Part shown: positions 51,776 through 62,100 of the stretch, piece by piece
Numbering within the stretch: the stretch's first letter is position 1
How the letters are laid out: each line of letters begins with the position of its first letter
Assembly (NCBI RefSeq): GCF_003014535.1
Contig: NZ_PYGD01000003.1
Location: 346,564-410,563 of the forward strand
Reading direction: 5' to 3'
Length of the DNA: 64,000 bases
Source: Taibaiella chishuiensis
GTDB taxonomy: Bacteria > Bacteroidota > Bacteroidia > Chitinophagales > Chitinophagaceae
Notes under the pieces: model-generated
Database searches by the model: none
What the model saw: the letters and a program-made list of their open reading frames with translations, nothing else
What the model was told of the DNA's origin: nothing
Program-made: the position numbers and the translations under genes

Positions 51776-54202
51776 TTAAAACTTCGCGGCGATTTTTACG
51801 TTCAGCAGTCTTGATGTAAGCCGGTTGGGTACCGCAAAAGTTTTGTCGCTGCTGTAGTCCTGTATCCATTGATAGGACAAGGTATTTTCGATACCCAGCA
51901 GGTTAAATACTTCAAGGCTCATCCATACGGATTGGAACCTGCTGAAGAAGCTATACGCCGGCCTGTTCTTTTTTGTGCCATCCAATAACAGGGCCGAGAA
52001 ACCTATGTCCGCTCTTTTGTAATCCGGTATACGACGGGTGTACGCCGGGTTGAGGCTGCGGCCCGGAGGGCTGAAAGGCAGGCCTGTGGCGTACATCAGA
52101 TTCAGGTACATTTTAAAGTTCTTGTTGCGCGGCAGGTAATCGGAGAAGAACATGCCGAAGTTGAGCCGCTGATCGGTAGGGCGGGGCAGGTAACCGGTAT
52201 ACTCGCCGGTAGTAGGGTCTATGATCTTGTTTTCTGTTTTCAGGAAGCCAACGCTTACCCAGGATTCCGCATCTTTAACCAGGTCGCCGAACAGGCGTAC
52301 TTCGCCGCCATAAGCATAACCTTTAGCATTGTTATTGGCAAAGTAGCGGATGCGTACATTGTCGTATTCATAAGGTACCAGGTCCCAGAGTTGTTTGTAA
52401 TAAGCTTCAACGGTAAGCTTGAACGGGCGGTCGCCCCACATCTTAAAGTTATAATCAAGCCCTGCAGCGGCATGGTAAGACTTCTGCGCCTTCAATGCCG
52501 TATTCAGGTTGCCTTCCATATCGCGCATCTCGCGGTAGAATGCCGGTTGGGCATACAGGCCGGTGGCCACACGGAATACCACATCTTTTTTCCATTCGGG
52601 TTTAAAGGAGAACTGCGCCCTGGGGCTGATCACCATCTCTTCGTTTTGCGAAGTATATACACCTCTTACACCCAGGTTGAGTGTAGCATTGTCGGAGAGC
52701 AGGATATTGTCCTGGATAAAAGCGGAAAGGCGGGTATAGTCGATCTCGTTGGTAGAGCGATAGCTCTTGGCCATCTTGATCGCATTGGGATCGTAAGGCT
52801 GGGAAAAACCGGCAGAGTCCCTGCGTTGCCATTCGAGCAACTGGTCGTCCACGTGTACACGCGTAGCGTCGGCGCCCCACTGGAAGAAGTGTTTGTTGGC
52901 GCTATGCGAACCGCGTAAAGCTACCGTACCCACATTGGCGGTAAGATAGTTGCGGGCAAAATCGTGGATGATACCGGTTCCCAATGCATATTTTTTCTGG
53001 CCGAACGATGCCTTGCCCAGGTCGGTCTCCAGGGCATAAAAAGCATATTCACCCATGATATCGTAAGTCTCGTACTCATTGGTCTGGTAGGCCGAAGCCA
53101 GCAGTTTTAACTTCGTTTTTTCGTTGGGCTTGAAGGCAAGCGAGAGTCCTGCAAAACGCGAGTCGAACTGGTCGCGTTCCTGTCCTGTAAAAAAGGTTTC
53201 CAGTTTATAGGCTTCGTTGGCCAGGCCAAAGGCCGCTTCACTTTTTTCGGGTTCAAAGTTAAAGCGGTTACGGGCGTAGTTGGCAATGGCTTCCAGTTCC
53301 CACTTATCGCTGAAGCGGTAGTTTACCAGCGCCTGGATATCGGTAAAGGATGGATTGTATTGTCCTTTGGTAGGCTGTGATTGTAAAAGGTACTGGTTGC
53401 TTTTTTGTCTTGCACCGATAAGGTAAGTCAGTTTCTTATTGCGCGAGGCGCCTTCGATATGGGCTTGTGCGCCCAGCAGGCTGAGCATTACCGAGCCGCC
53501 GAACTGTTTGGGACGTTTGTAGGTTACATCCAGCACCGACGACATCTTATCGCCATAACGCGCCTGGAAGCCGCCTACCGAAAAGTTGACGCCGCTTACG
53601 AGGTCGGAGTTGACAAAGCTAAGACCTTCCTGTTGGCCACTGCGCACCAGGAAAGGGCGGTAGATCTCGAAGTCGTTTACATAAACCAGGTTCTCGTCAA
53701 AGTTACCACCGCGTACGGTGTATTGCGAGGTCAGCTCGTTATTCGAACCTACCAGGATCTTAAGCAGGCCTTCGATGCCGCCTATGGTACTGGGCAGTTC
53801 GTTTACCTTATTGGTATTGATCTGCAGTGTACCGGCCTCGTTGCGGAAGCGCTGGTCTTTTACTTCTACTTCTGTAATAACATTGGCGAGGGTGTGTAAG
53901 GTGATATTGCGGGTAACGGTATTACCATTGCTTTGCGCGGGTACAGAAAAGGGTTCGTTTTCGTAACCCAGCGAAGAAGCGCGCATGGGGGTCTTTTTAC
54001 CCGAAGGGATCGTGAGCGTATAAACGCCGGCGGTGTCGGTAAGCACGCCGTTGTCGGTGCCGGACTGGATTACAGATACCTGGTATAGCGCGCGGCCGTA
54101 CTCATCTGTAACCGTACCGGTAACTGTGGCCGTTTGTGCCGTGACAAAAAAAACGCTGCTCATGCAGCCCAGAAACAAGAGTAAACGAATATTCCAGTAC
54201 AT
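51776..54202 (-). CDS. TonB-dependent outer-membrane receptor with CarboxypepD_reg domain
   Basis: 808 residues. Signal peptide about 1-22 (LLLFLGCMSSVFFVTAQ), CarboxypepD_reg-like domain 25-110 (TATVTGTVTDEYGRALYQVSVIQSGT), plug at about 120-215 (NELPSTIGGIEGLLKILVGSNNELTSQYTVRGGNFDENLVYVNDFEIY), and a beta-barrel to the terminal Phe. It imports a ligand across the outer membrane using TonB energy. No SusD partner is adjacent, so the ligand may be a metal chelate or vitamin and not a glycan. Substrate unknown. Confidence 0.92.
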   Translation of the reverse strand: MYWNIRLLLFLGCMSSVFFVTAQTATVTGTVTDEYGRALYQVSVIQSGTDNGVLTDTAGVYTLTIPSGKKTPMRASSLGYENEPFSVPAQSNGNTVTRNITLHTLANVITEVEVKDQRFRNEAGTLQINTNKVNELPSTIGGIEGLLKILVGSNNELTSQYTVRGGNFDENLVYVNDFEIYRPFLVRSGQQEGLSFVNSDLVSGVNFSVGGFQARYGDKMSSVLDVTYKRPKQFGGSVMLSLLGAQAHIEGASRNKKLTYLIGARQKSNQYLLQSQPTKGQYNPSFTDIQALVNYRFSDKWELEAIANYARNRFNFEPEKSEAAFGLANEAYKLETFFTGQERDQFDSRFAGLSLAFKPNEKTKLKLLASAYQTNEYETYDIMGEYAFYALETDLGKASFGQKKYALGTGIIHDFARNYLTANVGTVALRGSHSANKHFFQWGADATRVHVDDQLLEWQRRDSAGFSQPYDPNAIKMAKSYRSTNEIDYTRLSAFIQDNILLSDNATLNLGVRGVYTSQNEEMVISPRAQFSFKPEWKKDVVFRVATGLYAQPAFYREMRDMEGNLNTALKAQKSYHAAAGLDYNFKMWGDRPFKLTVEAYYKQLWDLVPYEYDNVRIRYFANNNAKGYAYGGEVRLFGDLVKDAESWVSVGFLKTENKIIDPTTGEYTGYLPRPTDQRLNFGMFFSDYLPRNKNFKMYLNLMYATGLPFSPPGRSLNPAYTRRIPDYKRADIGFSALLLDGTKKNRPAYSFFSRFQSVWMSLEVFNLLGIENTLSYQWIQDYSSDKTFAVPNRLTSRLLNVKIAAKF

Positions 54203-54272
54203 ATCAATGCCAAAGAAAACGAAAAAAACGGAATAAAATTGTGAAAATGCAGGAGGGAAAACGAATCCGTAT

Positions 54273-54304
54273 AAAAAAGCGATAACCGGTTTGGGGTTAT
54301 CGCT
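54273..54304 (-). terminator. Terminator after the 81-residue protein gene
   Basis: Stem AGCGATAACC / GGTTATCGCT with a 7-base loop, followed on the minus strand by TTTTTTAT. Confidence 0.85.
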
Positions 54305-54313
54305 ATAGGGAGA

Positions 54314-54559
54314 TCAGTTTTTATGCAGCAGGAACATAAATGTTTTTTCCTGCGGCGCGAGTAAGAGAAAGTTCTTGATCTGCGCCGGTTTGCGCAATAG
54401 TTTATAACGCTGCAGATCGGCCACTTCCATAATCTTCAGGTAGCACCGGCTCATGCGTACAAACGATAAATAGTAAAGCATATAGGCTGCCTCCTTGCTG
54501 TTCACCGCCAGGATATCCTGTTCATACTGTTGCCATAAATGTGCTTTGCCTCTAAACAT
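54314..54559 (-). CDS. Small protein of unknown function (81 residues)
   Basis: 81 residues, helical and basic: EAAYMLYYLSFVRMSRCYLKIMEV, then LLRKPAQIKNFLLLAPQEKTFMFLLHKN. No signal peptide. Supported as real by its own terminator 10 bases after the stop and by the tiny lipoprotein gene 27 bases upstream in the same orientation. Function unknown. Confidence 0.65.
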   Translation of the reverse strand: MFRGKAHLWQQYEQDILAVNSKEAAYMLYYLSFVRMSRCYLKIMEVADLQRYKLLRKPAQIKNFLLLAPQEKTFMFLLHKN

Positions 54560-54586
54560 GACTGCTGTAATTGTTCGGATTAATTT

Positions 54587-54736
54587 TTAATAAACATTCC
54601 GCTTATGGCTCTTCGGCGGCTTGTAATTCCTGCTCAGATCGTTGCAGCAGCTACGGGATGAAGCACAACCCTGTAACACGATACCCAATAACATAACACT
54701 TAGCAAAAAGAACGCAGTTTTTCGAAGATGCTTCAT
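54587..54736 (-). CDS. Tiny lipoprotein (49 residues)
   Basis: 49 residues, translated by hand: MKHLRKTAFFLLSVMLLGIVL then lipobox LQGC-A (Cys24), then SSRSCCNDLSRNYKPPKSHKRNVY with two more Cys and a basic end. A start ATG (54734-54736) and TAA (54587-54589) frame it. A lipidated mature part of only 26 residues. It lies 27 bases upstream of the 81-residue gene and likely forms an operon with it. Function unknown. Confidence 0.75.
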   Translation of the reverse strand: MKHLRKTAFFLLSVMLLGIVLQGCASSRSCCNDLSRNYKPPKSHKRNVY

Positions 54737-54800
54737 ATTTACGGCTGGTTTATAATCTTTATTTTTGTAAAGTTAATCAAAAAAATAATCGGCGCCTTCA

Positions 54801-55898
54801 TTGAAAATTTTAATAGCACCATTAGACTGGGGACTGGGACATACCACACGTTGCCTGCCGCTCATCGCTTATCTCCGTTCGCTGGGGCACGAGGTTGTAG
54901 CCGCAGTTTCGGGGGCTCCGGCGCGCCTGCTCACCGATAATTTTCCGGGTATTGCCGTGTTGCCGCTCGAGGGTTACGGTATCCGGTACAGCAAATATAA
55001 AAACGCATTCGCCACCAGAATAATTGTGCAGATCCCCAAAATACTGCGGGCCATCAAAAGCGAGCATGCGTGGCTTGTCCGGCAACAGGACGAACATCGC
55101 TTCGACCTCGTTATTTCCGATAACCGGTACGGCCTTTGTCATCCGGGTATACCTTCGGTTATTATGACCCACCAGTTGCAGATCCTTTCCGGTAAAGGAA
55201 GGCTGGCCGATCTTATCCTGCGGAAATTACATTACCCGATGCTCGAACGGTTCGATGCCTGTTGGGTGGTGGACGAAGCCGGCGCCGATAACCTTTCCGG
55301 CAAACTGGCACACCCGGCCGTGCTGCCTGCGAATGCACAATACATCGGGTTGTTGTCGCAGTTTATGGATCGTACTGTGCCGGCTAATGCGCATACTGAA
55401 GGGAAAGAGATCCTGGTACTGCTTTCCGGGCCGGAGCCTATGCGCGGACAACTGGAAGCGATACTGCTGCAACAGGCTGCACAGCTGCAGCACTACCCAT
55501 TTGTTTTTGTAGCCGGCAACCCGTTGGGCAGTATACCCGGCACGTTGCCGGCACACATTACTTACCATACGCATCTCCCGGCGCCACAATTGCTGGATGC
55601 CCTGCAGCGCGCATCGCTGGTATTGTGCCGCAGCGGTTATTCCACGTTGATGGACCTGGCGGTACTGGGTAAAAAAGCACTGCTGATCCCGACGCCCGGG
55701 CAAACCGAGCAGGAGTACCTGGCTGCGCATCTTAACCGGTTGGGCTATTACCTGGTACGCGATCAGCCGGCAGTACAATTATCGGCGGATATAGCGGCAG
55801 CGCTTGCCGCCAATGCCTTCCGGCACAGCAGTGGCCTGCAGCCTATGCAGTCGGTGGTAAACGCTTTGCTCGATAAAGTAACTGCAGCCCGTACTTAG
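54801..55898 (+). CDS. GT28-like glycosyltransferase
   Basis: 365 residues. GT-B fold of the MurG/GT28 kind: N-terminal KILIAPLDWGLGHTTRCLPLIAYLRS, C-terminal part with LLSGPEPMRGQLE and YSTLMDLAVLGKKALLIPTPGQTEQEYLAAHL for sugar-nucleotide binding. Start is a TTG at 54801 since the family begins exactly there (MKILIAP). Sugar acceptor and donor unknown. Confidence 0.87.
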   Translation: MKILIAPLDWGLGHTTRCLPLIAYLRSLGHEVVAAVSGAPARLLTDNFPGIAVLPLEGYGIRYSKYKNAFATRIIVQIPKILRAIKSEHAWLVRQQDEHRFDLVISDNRYGLCHPGIPSVIMTHQLQILSGKGRLADLILRKLHYPMLERFDACWVVDEAGADNLSGKLAHPAVLPANAQYIGLLSQFMDRTVPANAHTEGKEILVLLSGPEPMRGQLEAILLQQAAQLQHYPFVFVAGNPLGSIPGTLPAHITYHTHLPAPQLLDALQRASLVLCRSGYSTLMDLAVLGKKALLIPTPGQTEQEYLAAHLNRLGYYLVRDQPAVQLSADIAAALAANAFRHSSGLQPMQSVVNALLDKVTAART

Positions 55899-55970
55899 GC
55901 ACAGTATGTGCACAACGGCTGCAACAATGCAGTGCCGTATTTGTAATCCTTATGCATCTTTCTGAACCGT

Positions 55971-57233
55971 ATGAACAATACTATCGCTAATCCTGAATCC
56001 CGCAAGGTCATACAACTGCGGCGGCATAAACAATTGGCTACAGGTTTATTCCTGTTGATGCTGCTGGTGTATATCGCTGCAACCTGGTATATGGCCCGGT
56101 ATACGACATCCTGGATGGGCTATATAAAGGCCTTTGCCGAGGCGGCTATGGTCGGGGCGCTTGCCGACTGGTTTGCCGTTACTGCTTTGTTTCATCATCC
56201 CCTGGGCTTACCCATACCGCATACCAACCTTATCGAGCGCAGTAAAAAAAATATCGGCAATAACCTGGGCGACTTCGTGGTCAGTAATTTCCTGAGCCCG
56301 GCTAATATCCGGCCTTATATCCGTAAGATAACCGTAGCCTCCTATGTGGGCGACTGGCTGGACCGGCCGCGGAACAAAGAGTTGCTGTTGAACGAGGGCA
56401 TGCGCCTGTTCCGCGATATCATTGCCAAGATGGATGATCATACTGTTGCTGCCTTTATTGCCAAAAAGGGGACTGCACTTATCGGCCAGGTACAGCTTAA
56501 CCAGGTCGTGGCCGGGGCGCTGCAGTATTTTCTCGAACGGGGCGAACAGGAACAACTGATCACCCTGCTGGCGGCAAAAATCAAAAACTATATCGGCAGC
56601 AATGAGACTATGGTGCAGGAGCGGGTTAAGAAAGAGAGTTATTTCTTTATTCCAAAATTTGTAGACCAGAAAGTGGCGGCAAAAATAGCAGGCGGGCTGG
56701 TGCGTTATTTTGAAGAGATCGAAACCGATCCGCAACATAAGATACGCCAGGAGATCGCGCAGCAGCTGGAACAGTTTGTCGGGGACCTGCGTACGCAGCC
56801 CCGCTGGCAACAGGAACTGGAGCAATTAAAAAGCGGCTTGTTGTCGGACGATAAAGTGATGCAATATGCTGACGATATCTGGCAATCCCTGAAGCAGACA
56901 CTGACCGAAGAATTGTCGGCTCCGGGATCGGGCATACACCGCTATTTTGCGCGGGCGCTCGACGACCTGTCGCAGAGCCTGCGCGCCGATGCGCTGTTGC
57001 AGGAACGTATCGACCGCTGGATCAGGCATACGGCCTACAAGTATATCCTGCGCAATACCGGCAATGTAGCATTGCTGATCAGTAATACCGTCGGCAACTG
57101 GCAGGGCCGGGAACTGAGTCGCAAACTGGAGCTCGAGGTGGGCAAAGACCTGCAGTTTATCCGGATCAATGGTACGATTGTAGGCGGCCTGGTAGGTTTG
57201 CTGATTTATACCATAACCCGATTGATTAGCTAA
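55971..57233 (+). CDS. DUF445 membrane protein
   Basis: 420 residues. DUF445 (YheB-type): N-terminal membrane segment about 24-45, the conserved FAEAAMVGALADWFAVTALFHHPLGLPIPHT, a long helical middle, and a C-terminal membrane segment (IVGGLVGLLIYTITRLI). Function in membrane stress or remodelling is not settled. Confidence 0.9.
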   Translation: MNNTIANPESRKVIQLRRHKQLATGLFLLMLLVYIAATWYMARYTTSWMGYIKAFAEAAMVGALADWFAVTALFHHPLGLPIPHTNLIERSKKNIGNNLGDFVVSNFLSPANIRPYIRKITVASYVGDWLDRPRNKELLLNEGMRLFRDIIAKMDDHTVAAFIAKKGTALIGQVQLNQVVAGALQYFLERGEQEQLITLLAAKIKNYIGSNETMVQERVKKESYFFIPKFVDQKVAAKIAGGLVRYFEEIETDPQHKIRQEIAQQLEQFVGDLRTQPRWQQELEQLKSGLLSDDKVMQYADDIWQSLKQTLTEELSAPGSGIHRYFARALDDLSQSLRADALLQERIDRWIRHTAYKYILRNTGNVALLISNTVGNWQGRELSRKLELEVGKDLQFIRINGTIVGGLVGLLIYTITRLIS

Positions 57234-57330
57234 TTTGTTGCAAATCAGGATGATTCCATATTTGTGGCTTAACTATATGATTGGTAAAAATGATTAATAT
57301 TTAAATAAGTTCTTTTGTTAAAGAAATGTT

Positions 57331-57338
57331 TACTTTTG
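57331..57338 (+). promoter_or_regulatory. Putative -7 element of the RHS locus
   Basis: TACTTTTG matches TAnnTTTG. A TTTTG lies 13 bases upstream, shorter than the usual spacing. It lies 90 bases before the first gene of the locus. Confidence 0.35.
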
Positions 57339-57427
57339 TCCGGTATTTCTCTGTTCCGGAAGTCTTGTATATAGCCTTGTCACCATTATCCAGCCTATAA
57401 TCATGACCCTAGCCCGGAGCGCCGGCC

Positions 57428-58981
57428 ATGATGTTACGACTATATCCTTATCGTATCCTGATTTTATTTTTACTGCTGGTAACCGGCAGTATGCTTTCGT
57501 ATGCGCAGGACGCAACCGCTGCGGCAGAAGATATAACCCAGGCATCCTCCTATCTTGATCATAAAACAGCGGCACTTGAAAAATACCTGAAACGTTCGGA
57601 CCGGATACAGCAACGCCTGTTGCGCCGCCTGCAAAAAAAAGAAGCGCGTATGCTGGTCCGGCTCGCTGCTAAAGATTCCGTAGCCTATAAGCAATACCTG
57701 CACCGCGCTCCCGGCTTCGATTCGATCGCCGTTTTATCCAAAGACACTACCGCCCTGGCCCGTATGGCTAAGCGGCGTAATGCCACCATCGATAGCCTGA
57801 AAGGCATACAACAGTTTATGCATAACCAGGGCAATAAACTTGCTGCCTTGGAGGGCATAAGCGGACAAGCCTTGCCCGGCGGCGATTACAGCGGTAAGAT
57901 CGCCGAACTACAAGGCAAGCTAAATGCGGAACAACAGGTTAAAGACCTGATCCGGCAACGTACGCAAAGCCTGGAGCAAATGGCTGCAGGAGCCGGTATC
58001 CCCGGACTTACCGGGATACAGAAAGACGTATACTATGCCCAGGAAAAAATGAAAGCCTGGCGTGGCCTGGCCGACGACCCCGATGCCGCAGAAGAAAAGG
58101 CGATGGAATACCTGCAGGGTATCGAAGGCTTCGACCAGCACCTCAACCCGAACCAGGGCTCCTTTGGCGGTGTTGGCGCCAATGCTACGGCCGAGAGCCT
58201 GCAGGCTATGGGCTACCAGACCAAGGCACAGGTAGGCAAAATGTTGCAGGAGAAATTGGGTAATAGCCTGCAATCCGTGCAACAAGGCATGGGTGCGCAG
58301 GTGCAGGAGTTCAGCAATCAACTGGGTAAAGTAACCGACAAAGTAAAAGAAGCCGGCAACCTGGCGCAGGATGCCCGGCAGGGCTTGCAGGAAGCGAAGG
58401 CCACCAAAGATAAACTGAAGCATATCGAGAAGCCCGGCTTCCGCAAGAACCCGGAACGCGGAAAGCCTTTCTGGCAGCGGCTGGAGCCGCAATACAATTT
58501 CCAGACTACAAGGGCCACGCCCGACGGCTTGCGTCCTGCAATGGTAGAACTGGGAGCCGGTGTCGCCTTCAAACATACGCCCAGCCTGAGTTATGGCATC
58601 GGTATAGGGGCCAGTTTTGGCCTGGGCCAGGACTGGCAACATATACGCCTGAGTTATGAGGGTATTAGTACACGGGTGTATGCAGATTGGAAACTATTGT
58701 ATGGCTTTAGCCTGCAGGCCGGTTACGAACGGGCCTTCCGTCCGCAGAACCGGGCTTACCTGCAGGACAACAATACTACGCCACAACAGTCCACGGCTTC
58801 CGCGGACCATGGCCTGAAAGCGGCATTCGGCGGGCAACAGGAGGCTGCTTATCTCGGCATCATGAAGCGCTACCGCATCAGCAGCAAATGGAACGGCACT
58901 TTTATGGCGGGGTATAATTTCCTGTGGCAGCAAAGCAATTTAAGAAGCCCGTTTATGCTGAGGCTGGGCTGGGGGAAATAG
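57428..58981 (+). CDS. Coiled-coil protein with a barrel-like C-terminus, first gene of the RHS locus
   Basis: 517 residues. Signal peptide about 1-25 (ILILFLLLVTGSMLSYAQ). The region 35-350 is mostly helical with Gln/Lys-rich coiled-coil (AALEKYLKRSDRIQQRLLRRLQKKEARM, EMQ-type heptads at 260-330). From about 355 it becomes beta-rich (NFQTTRATPDGLRPAMVELGAGVAFKHTPSLSYGIGIGASFGLG) with aromatic strand ends, ending MLRLGWGK, as in an outer-membrane barrel. It may be a membrane anchor or export partner for the two RHS-type proteins. This is inference. Confidence 0.75.
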   Translation: MMLRLYPYRILILFLLLVTGSMLSYAQDATAAAEDITQASSYLDHKTAALEKYLKRSDRIQQRLLRRLQKKEARMLVRLAAKDSVAYKQYLHRAPGFDSIAVLSKDTTALARMAKRRNATIDSLKGIQQFMHNQGNKLAALEGISGQALPGGDYSGKIAELQGKLNAEQQVKDLIRQRTQSLEQMAAGAGIPGLTGIQKDVYYAQEKMKAWRGLADDPDAAEEKAMEYLQGIEGFDQHLNPNQGSFGGVGANATAESLQAMGYQTKAQVGKMLQEKLGNSLQSVQQGMGAQVQEFSNQLGKVTDKVKEAGNLAQDARQGLQEAKATKDKLKHIEKPGFRKNPERGKPFWQRLEPQYNFQTTRATPDGLRPAMVELGAGVAFKHTPSLSYGIGIGASFGLGQDWQHIRLSYEGISTRVYADWKLLYGFSLQAGYERAFRPQNRAYLQDNNTTPQQSTASADHGLKAAFGGQQEAAYLGIMKRYRISSKWNGTFMAGYNFLWQQSNLRSPFMLRLGWGK

Positions 58982-59119
58982 GTTATATGCTCCGCCGGGG
59001 CATGGCGGAGGACGCGCTCAACTTGCATGAATATCGACGGGCGGGTCAACAGCGATTTTTTACCGTAAAAGAATAAAATACAACAACGAATACTACTCCC
59101 TATTAATCTCAAGTAAACA

Positions 59120-62100
59120 ATGAAGAAAATTTTGCTTTTGCTTACCGGTTTTGCCGGATTTGCTTCCGGACTATATGCCCAGCAGATGGAACAACCCTCC
59201 GCGAATTATCTTAAGGGCCTGAACAGTTTAGTAAAAGGCGCGCCCGAGACTTCCCAGATGATGAAGTACGTGGACTACCCGGTAAGCCTGTTCACCGGTA
59301 CGCCACAAATTGACCTTCCGATACACACCCTTAGCGGGCAAGGTATTTCGCTGCCCGTAAGCCTTTCGTACCATGCCGGTGGTGGGGTCAAGGTCAACGA
59401 TCTTGCATCGAATTGTGGCCTGGGGTTCCTGTTGCAAACCGGTGGGGAGATATCCCGGGAGATCCGGGGTATCGCAGACGAGACCTCAGCCATAGGCTTT
59501 ATCAACAAGGCTAAACCATTGTCTTATTATGAAAGCATCCGGCCGCAGTATGATGATGACCCGATGGCCCTGGCTCATTTCCTGGAATGGGTGGACGTAG
59601 CAGAAGGCAGGATGGACCTGGAACCCGATATCTTTTACTTCAATTTCGGTGGATTTTCCGGAAAATTTATTTATGATGAACTCAGCCATACATTTAAGAA
59701 TATGAATACCGCAGATCGTAAACTGAAATTTACGATGGCCGTATCCGGATCGAACAGCAGCGGCTTTACCGTTACCACCGACGATGGTACCCGGTATATT
59801 TTTAATAATGTGGAGCTATCCCATAGTCAGAACATGCTGGTGGCCCATGCGCCCATTAGTCCCGACCAGGTCACCTCCTGGAAACTATCTAAAATCGTCA
59901 ATGCTAATGCAACGGATTCTATCGAGCTGTATTACGACTATTATTCGGCGACTTTTTTGAGCCTGGGCTCCAGTACTACCTATCAACCAATTAATGGTGG
60001 CGGCGCTAACCGCAGCCCGGTGCTTAATGTGTTTACCAATAATACCATATCCGGTATCTGCAGGCTAAGGTATATTGTAAGCCGGACAGATTCTTTAAGT
60101 CTGGTTTATGCCGGTGTAAACCGGGAAGACTTTGAAAATCAAAAGGCTTTATCCAAAATAGTGGTCAGTGCCCGCGGCGGCGATGTTAAAAATATATTCA
60201 AGCTGCATACCAGCTATTTTACCCGGGATGCTGTGGTAGGTCCCAGCCCGGGAGGTAGTTTTGATCAAAAGTCACTCCGGCTGGATTCCCTCTCTGACTA
60301 TGGCAATTCGGAGAGCAATGCCAACCCCTTGCGCCATCGCTTTGCCTATAATGAATCCATAATGATGCCCGCCCGTTTGTCTTTCGCCCAGGATATGTGG
60401 GGTTATGCCAATAATAATGGCTTTGCACAGCACATGGCCCCTCCTGCATACTTGAATATGGGCGGGATACCGCTCTTTCTGGAGGGGGCAAACCGATTCC
60501 CCGACGCGCAAAGGATGAAGGCCGGTATCCTGGAACAAGTCACCTTGCCCACCGGTGGCATCATTCGTTTCGAATATGAGCCCAATACGGTAAGCAATCC
60601 CGGCTTAGCAACATTACCCAATGCAATTACGGAATCCCATGCTATTTCCGATTGGAAGGGCGTAGGCCAGTCATTTGCACCCAGCTATATCGATAGTTTT
60701 GTGGTCAACCAGGCGCCCAACCTGGCCATTAATGCCAATATGGGCGGCGTTATTGCCGGTATCAGTTTTTCACCGGACCTTCCGGATTCCCTGCGGGACA
60801 ATGGCGTAATAAATGGTTATCCCGTTTTTAGTTTGGTGCGGGCAGCTTACCCACTTCCGGGTATAACAGATCCGCCGTTTGCCGGATTTAGCAAGCAGTA
60901 TCCCGGCTATACGGCCAATGTGCATCTTCCTAACGGTAAATATTATTTGAAAATAAATGATTTAGTAAATATCAATCCTCCGAATGCAGCCAACTTCGTC
61001 CGGGCCTTATCTTTTAGCGTTAACTTCAAAGTCCTGGATACTGCTGTAGCGCCTCCACAATATACAGCCGGCGGGTTAAGGGTCAAGTCCATTACTTCCA
61101 CAGACCCTTATGGTGGTGGCGTAAAGGTCAGGACGTTTACTTATGAAGACGCAAGCGGGCCCTGGGGCCGCCTGATTGGGCCCGACTTCCACAGTTATGT
61201 GGAAACCCGTATGTCCAACGGTAACCAGTTCTGGGTGCGTATGGGAAATAACGCCATGCCCGGGCAAGGCAGTATGGGCAACGCCGTTGTGTATCCTAAA
61301 GTGGTTGAAAGCGTGCTGGAGGGCAGCAAACAGTATAAGACCTACCATAGCTTCCTGAGTGTTGAACCTAACTACATGAATGTACTCCCTTTCGTACCCG
61401 GTACGGATAACGAATATGCCCGCGGCAAAGAGATCGAAACCCGTTGGACTGAGCTATCGGGTTCGACCGATGTGACCCGGAAACGCCAGGCCAGTGTTTA
61501 CGATTATTCTCCACCCCTGATGCCGAGTAACCCCGCTTTAAAGATCGGCGCTATCAAAACCGTAATCGACGATTATTCGGAAAGTGCGACCAATGGCAGT
61601 TTCCCCATTTTTAGCATTACGCCTTATGCCAATGTCCTGTCGTATGTTTATCTCACTTCCGACTCTACTTTCGAAATTGATAATACGGGCAATGTGTTGC
61701 AATCGTCGAATAGTTATACCTACGGTAGTAATAACAAACTGCCGCTGACCATAACTTCCGGCAACAGTAAAGGCGAATTGCTGGTGCAGAAGAATGGTTA
61801 TGCTACAGATGCCGCAGAGCCTGCGCTGGCTCCCCAACCCGCATTAGCTGCACAATTAACTGCAGCCAACCGGGTAAGCGATGTGCTGGCCAGCCGCATC
61901 TATAAAAATGGAACGCTTTTAAGCCAAACGCAGTTCAAAGGTCATTTTACCGGAAGCCTTTATTTGGTGGACAGTGTACTTACTGCCGAGTACAACAACG
62001 CGCTGGAAACAGAAGCCAGGGTTACAGAATACGATACCTATGGCAACCCGCTGACGGTAGAAACCCGGGGTGGCCGGTTCCGTAAATACCTTTGGCGTAA

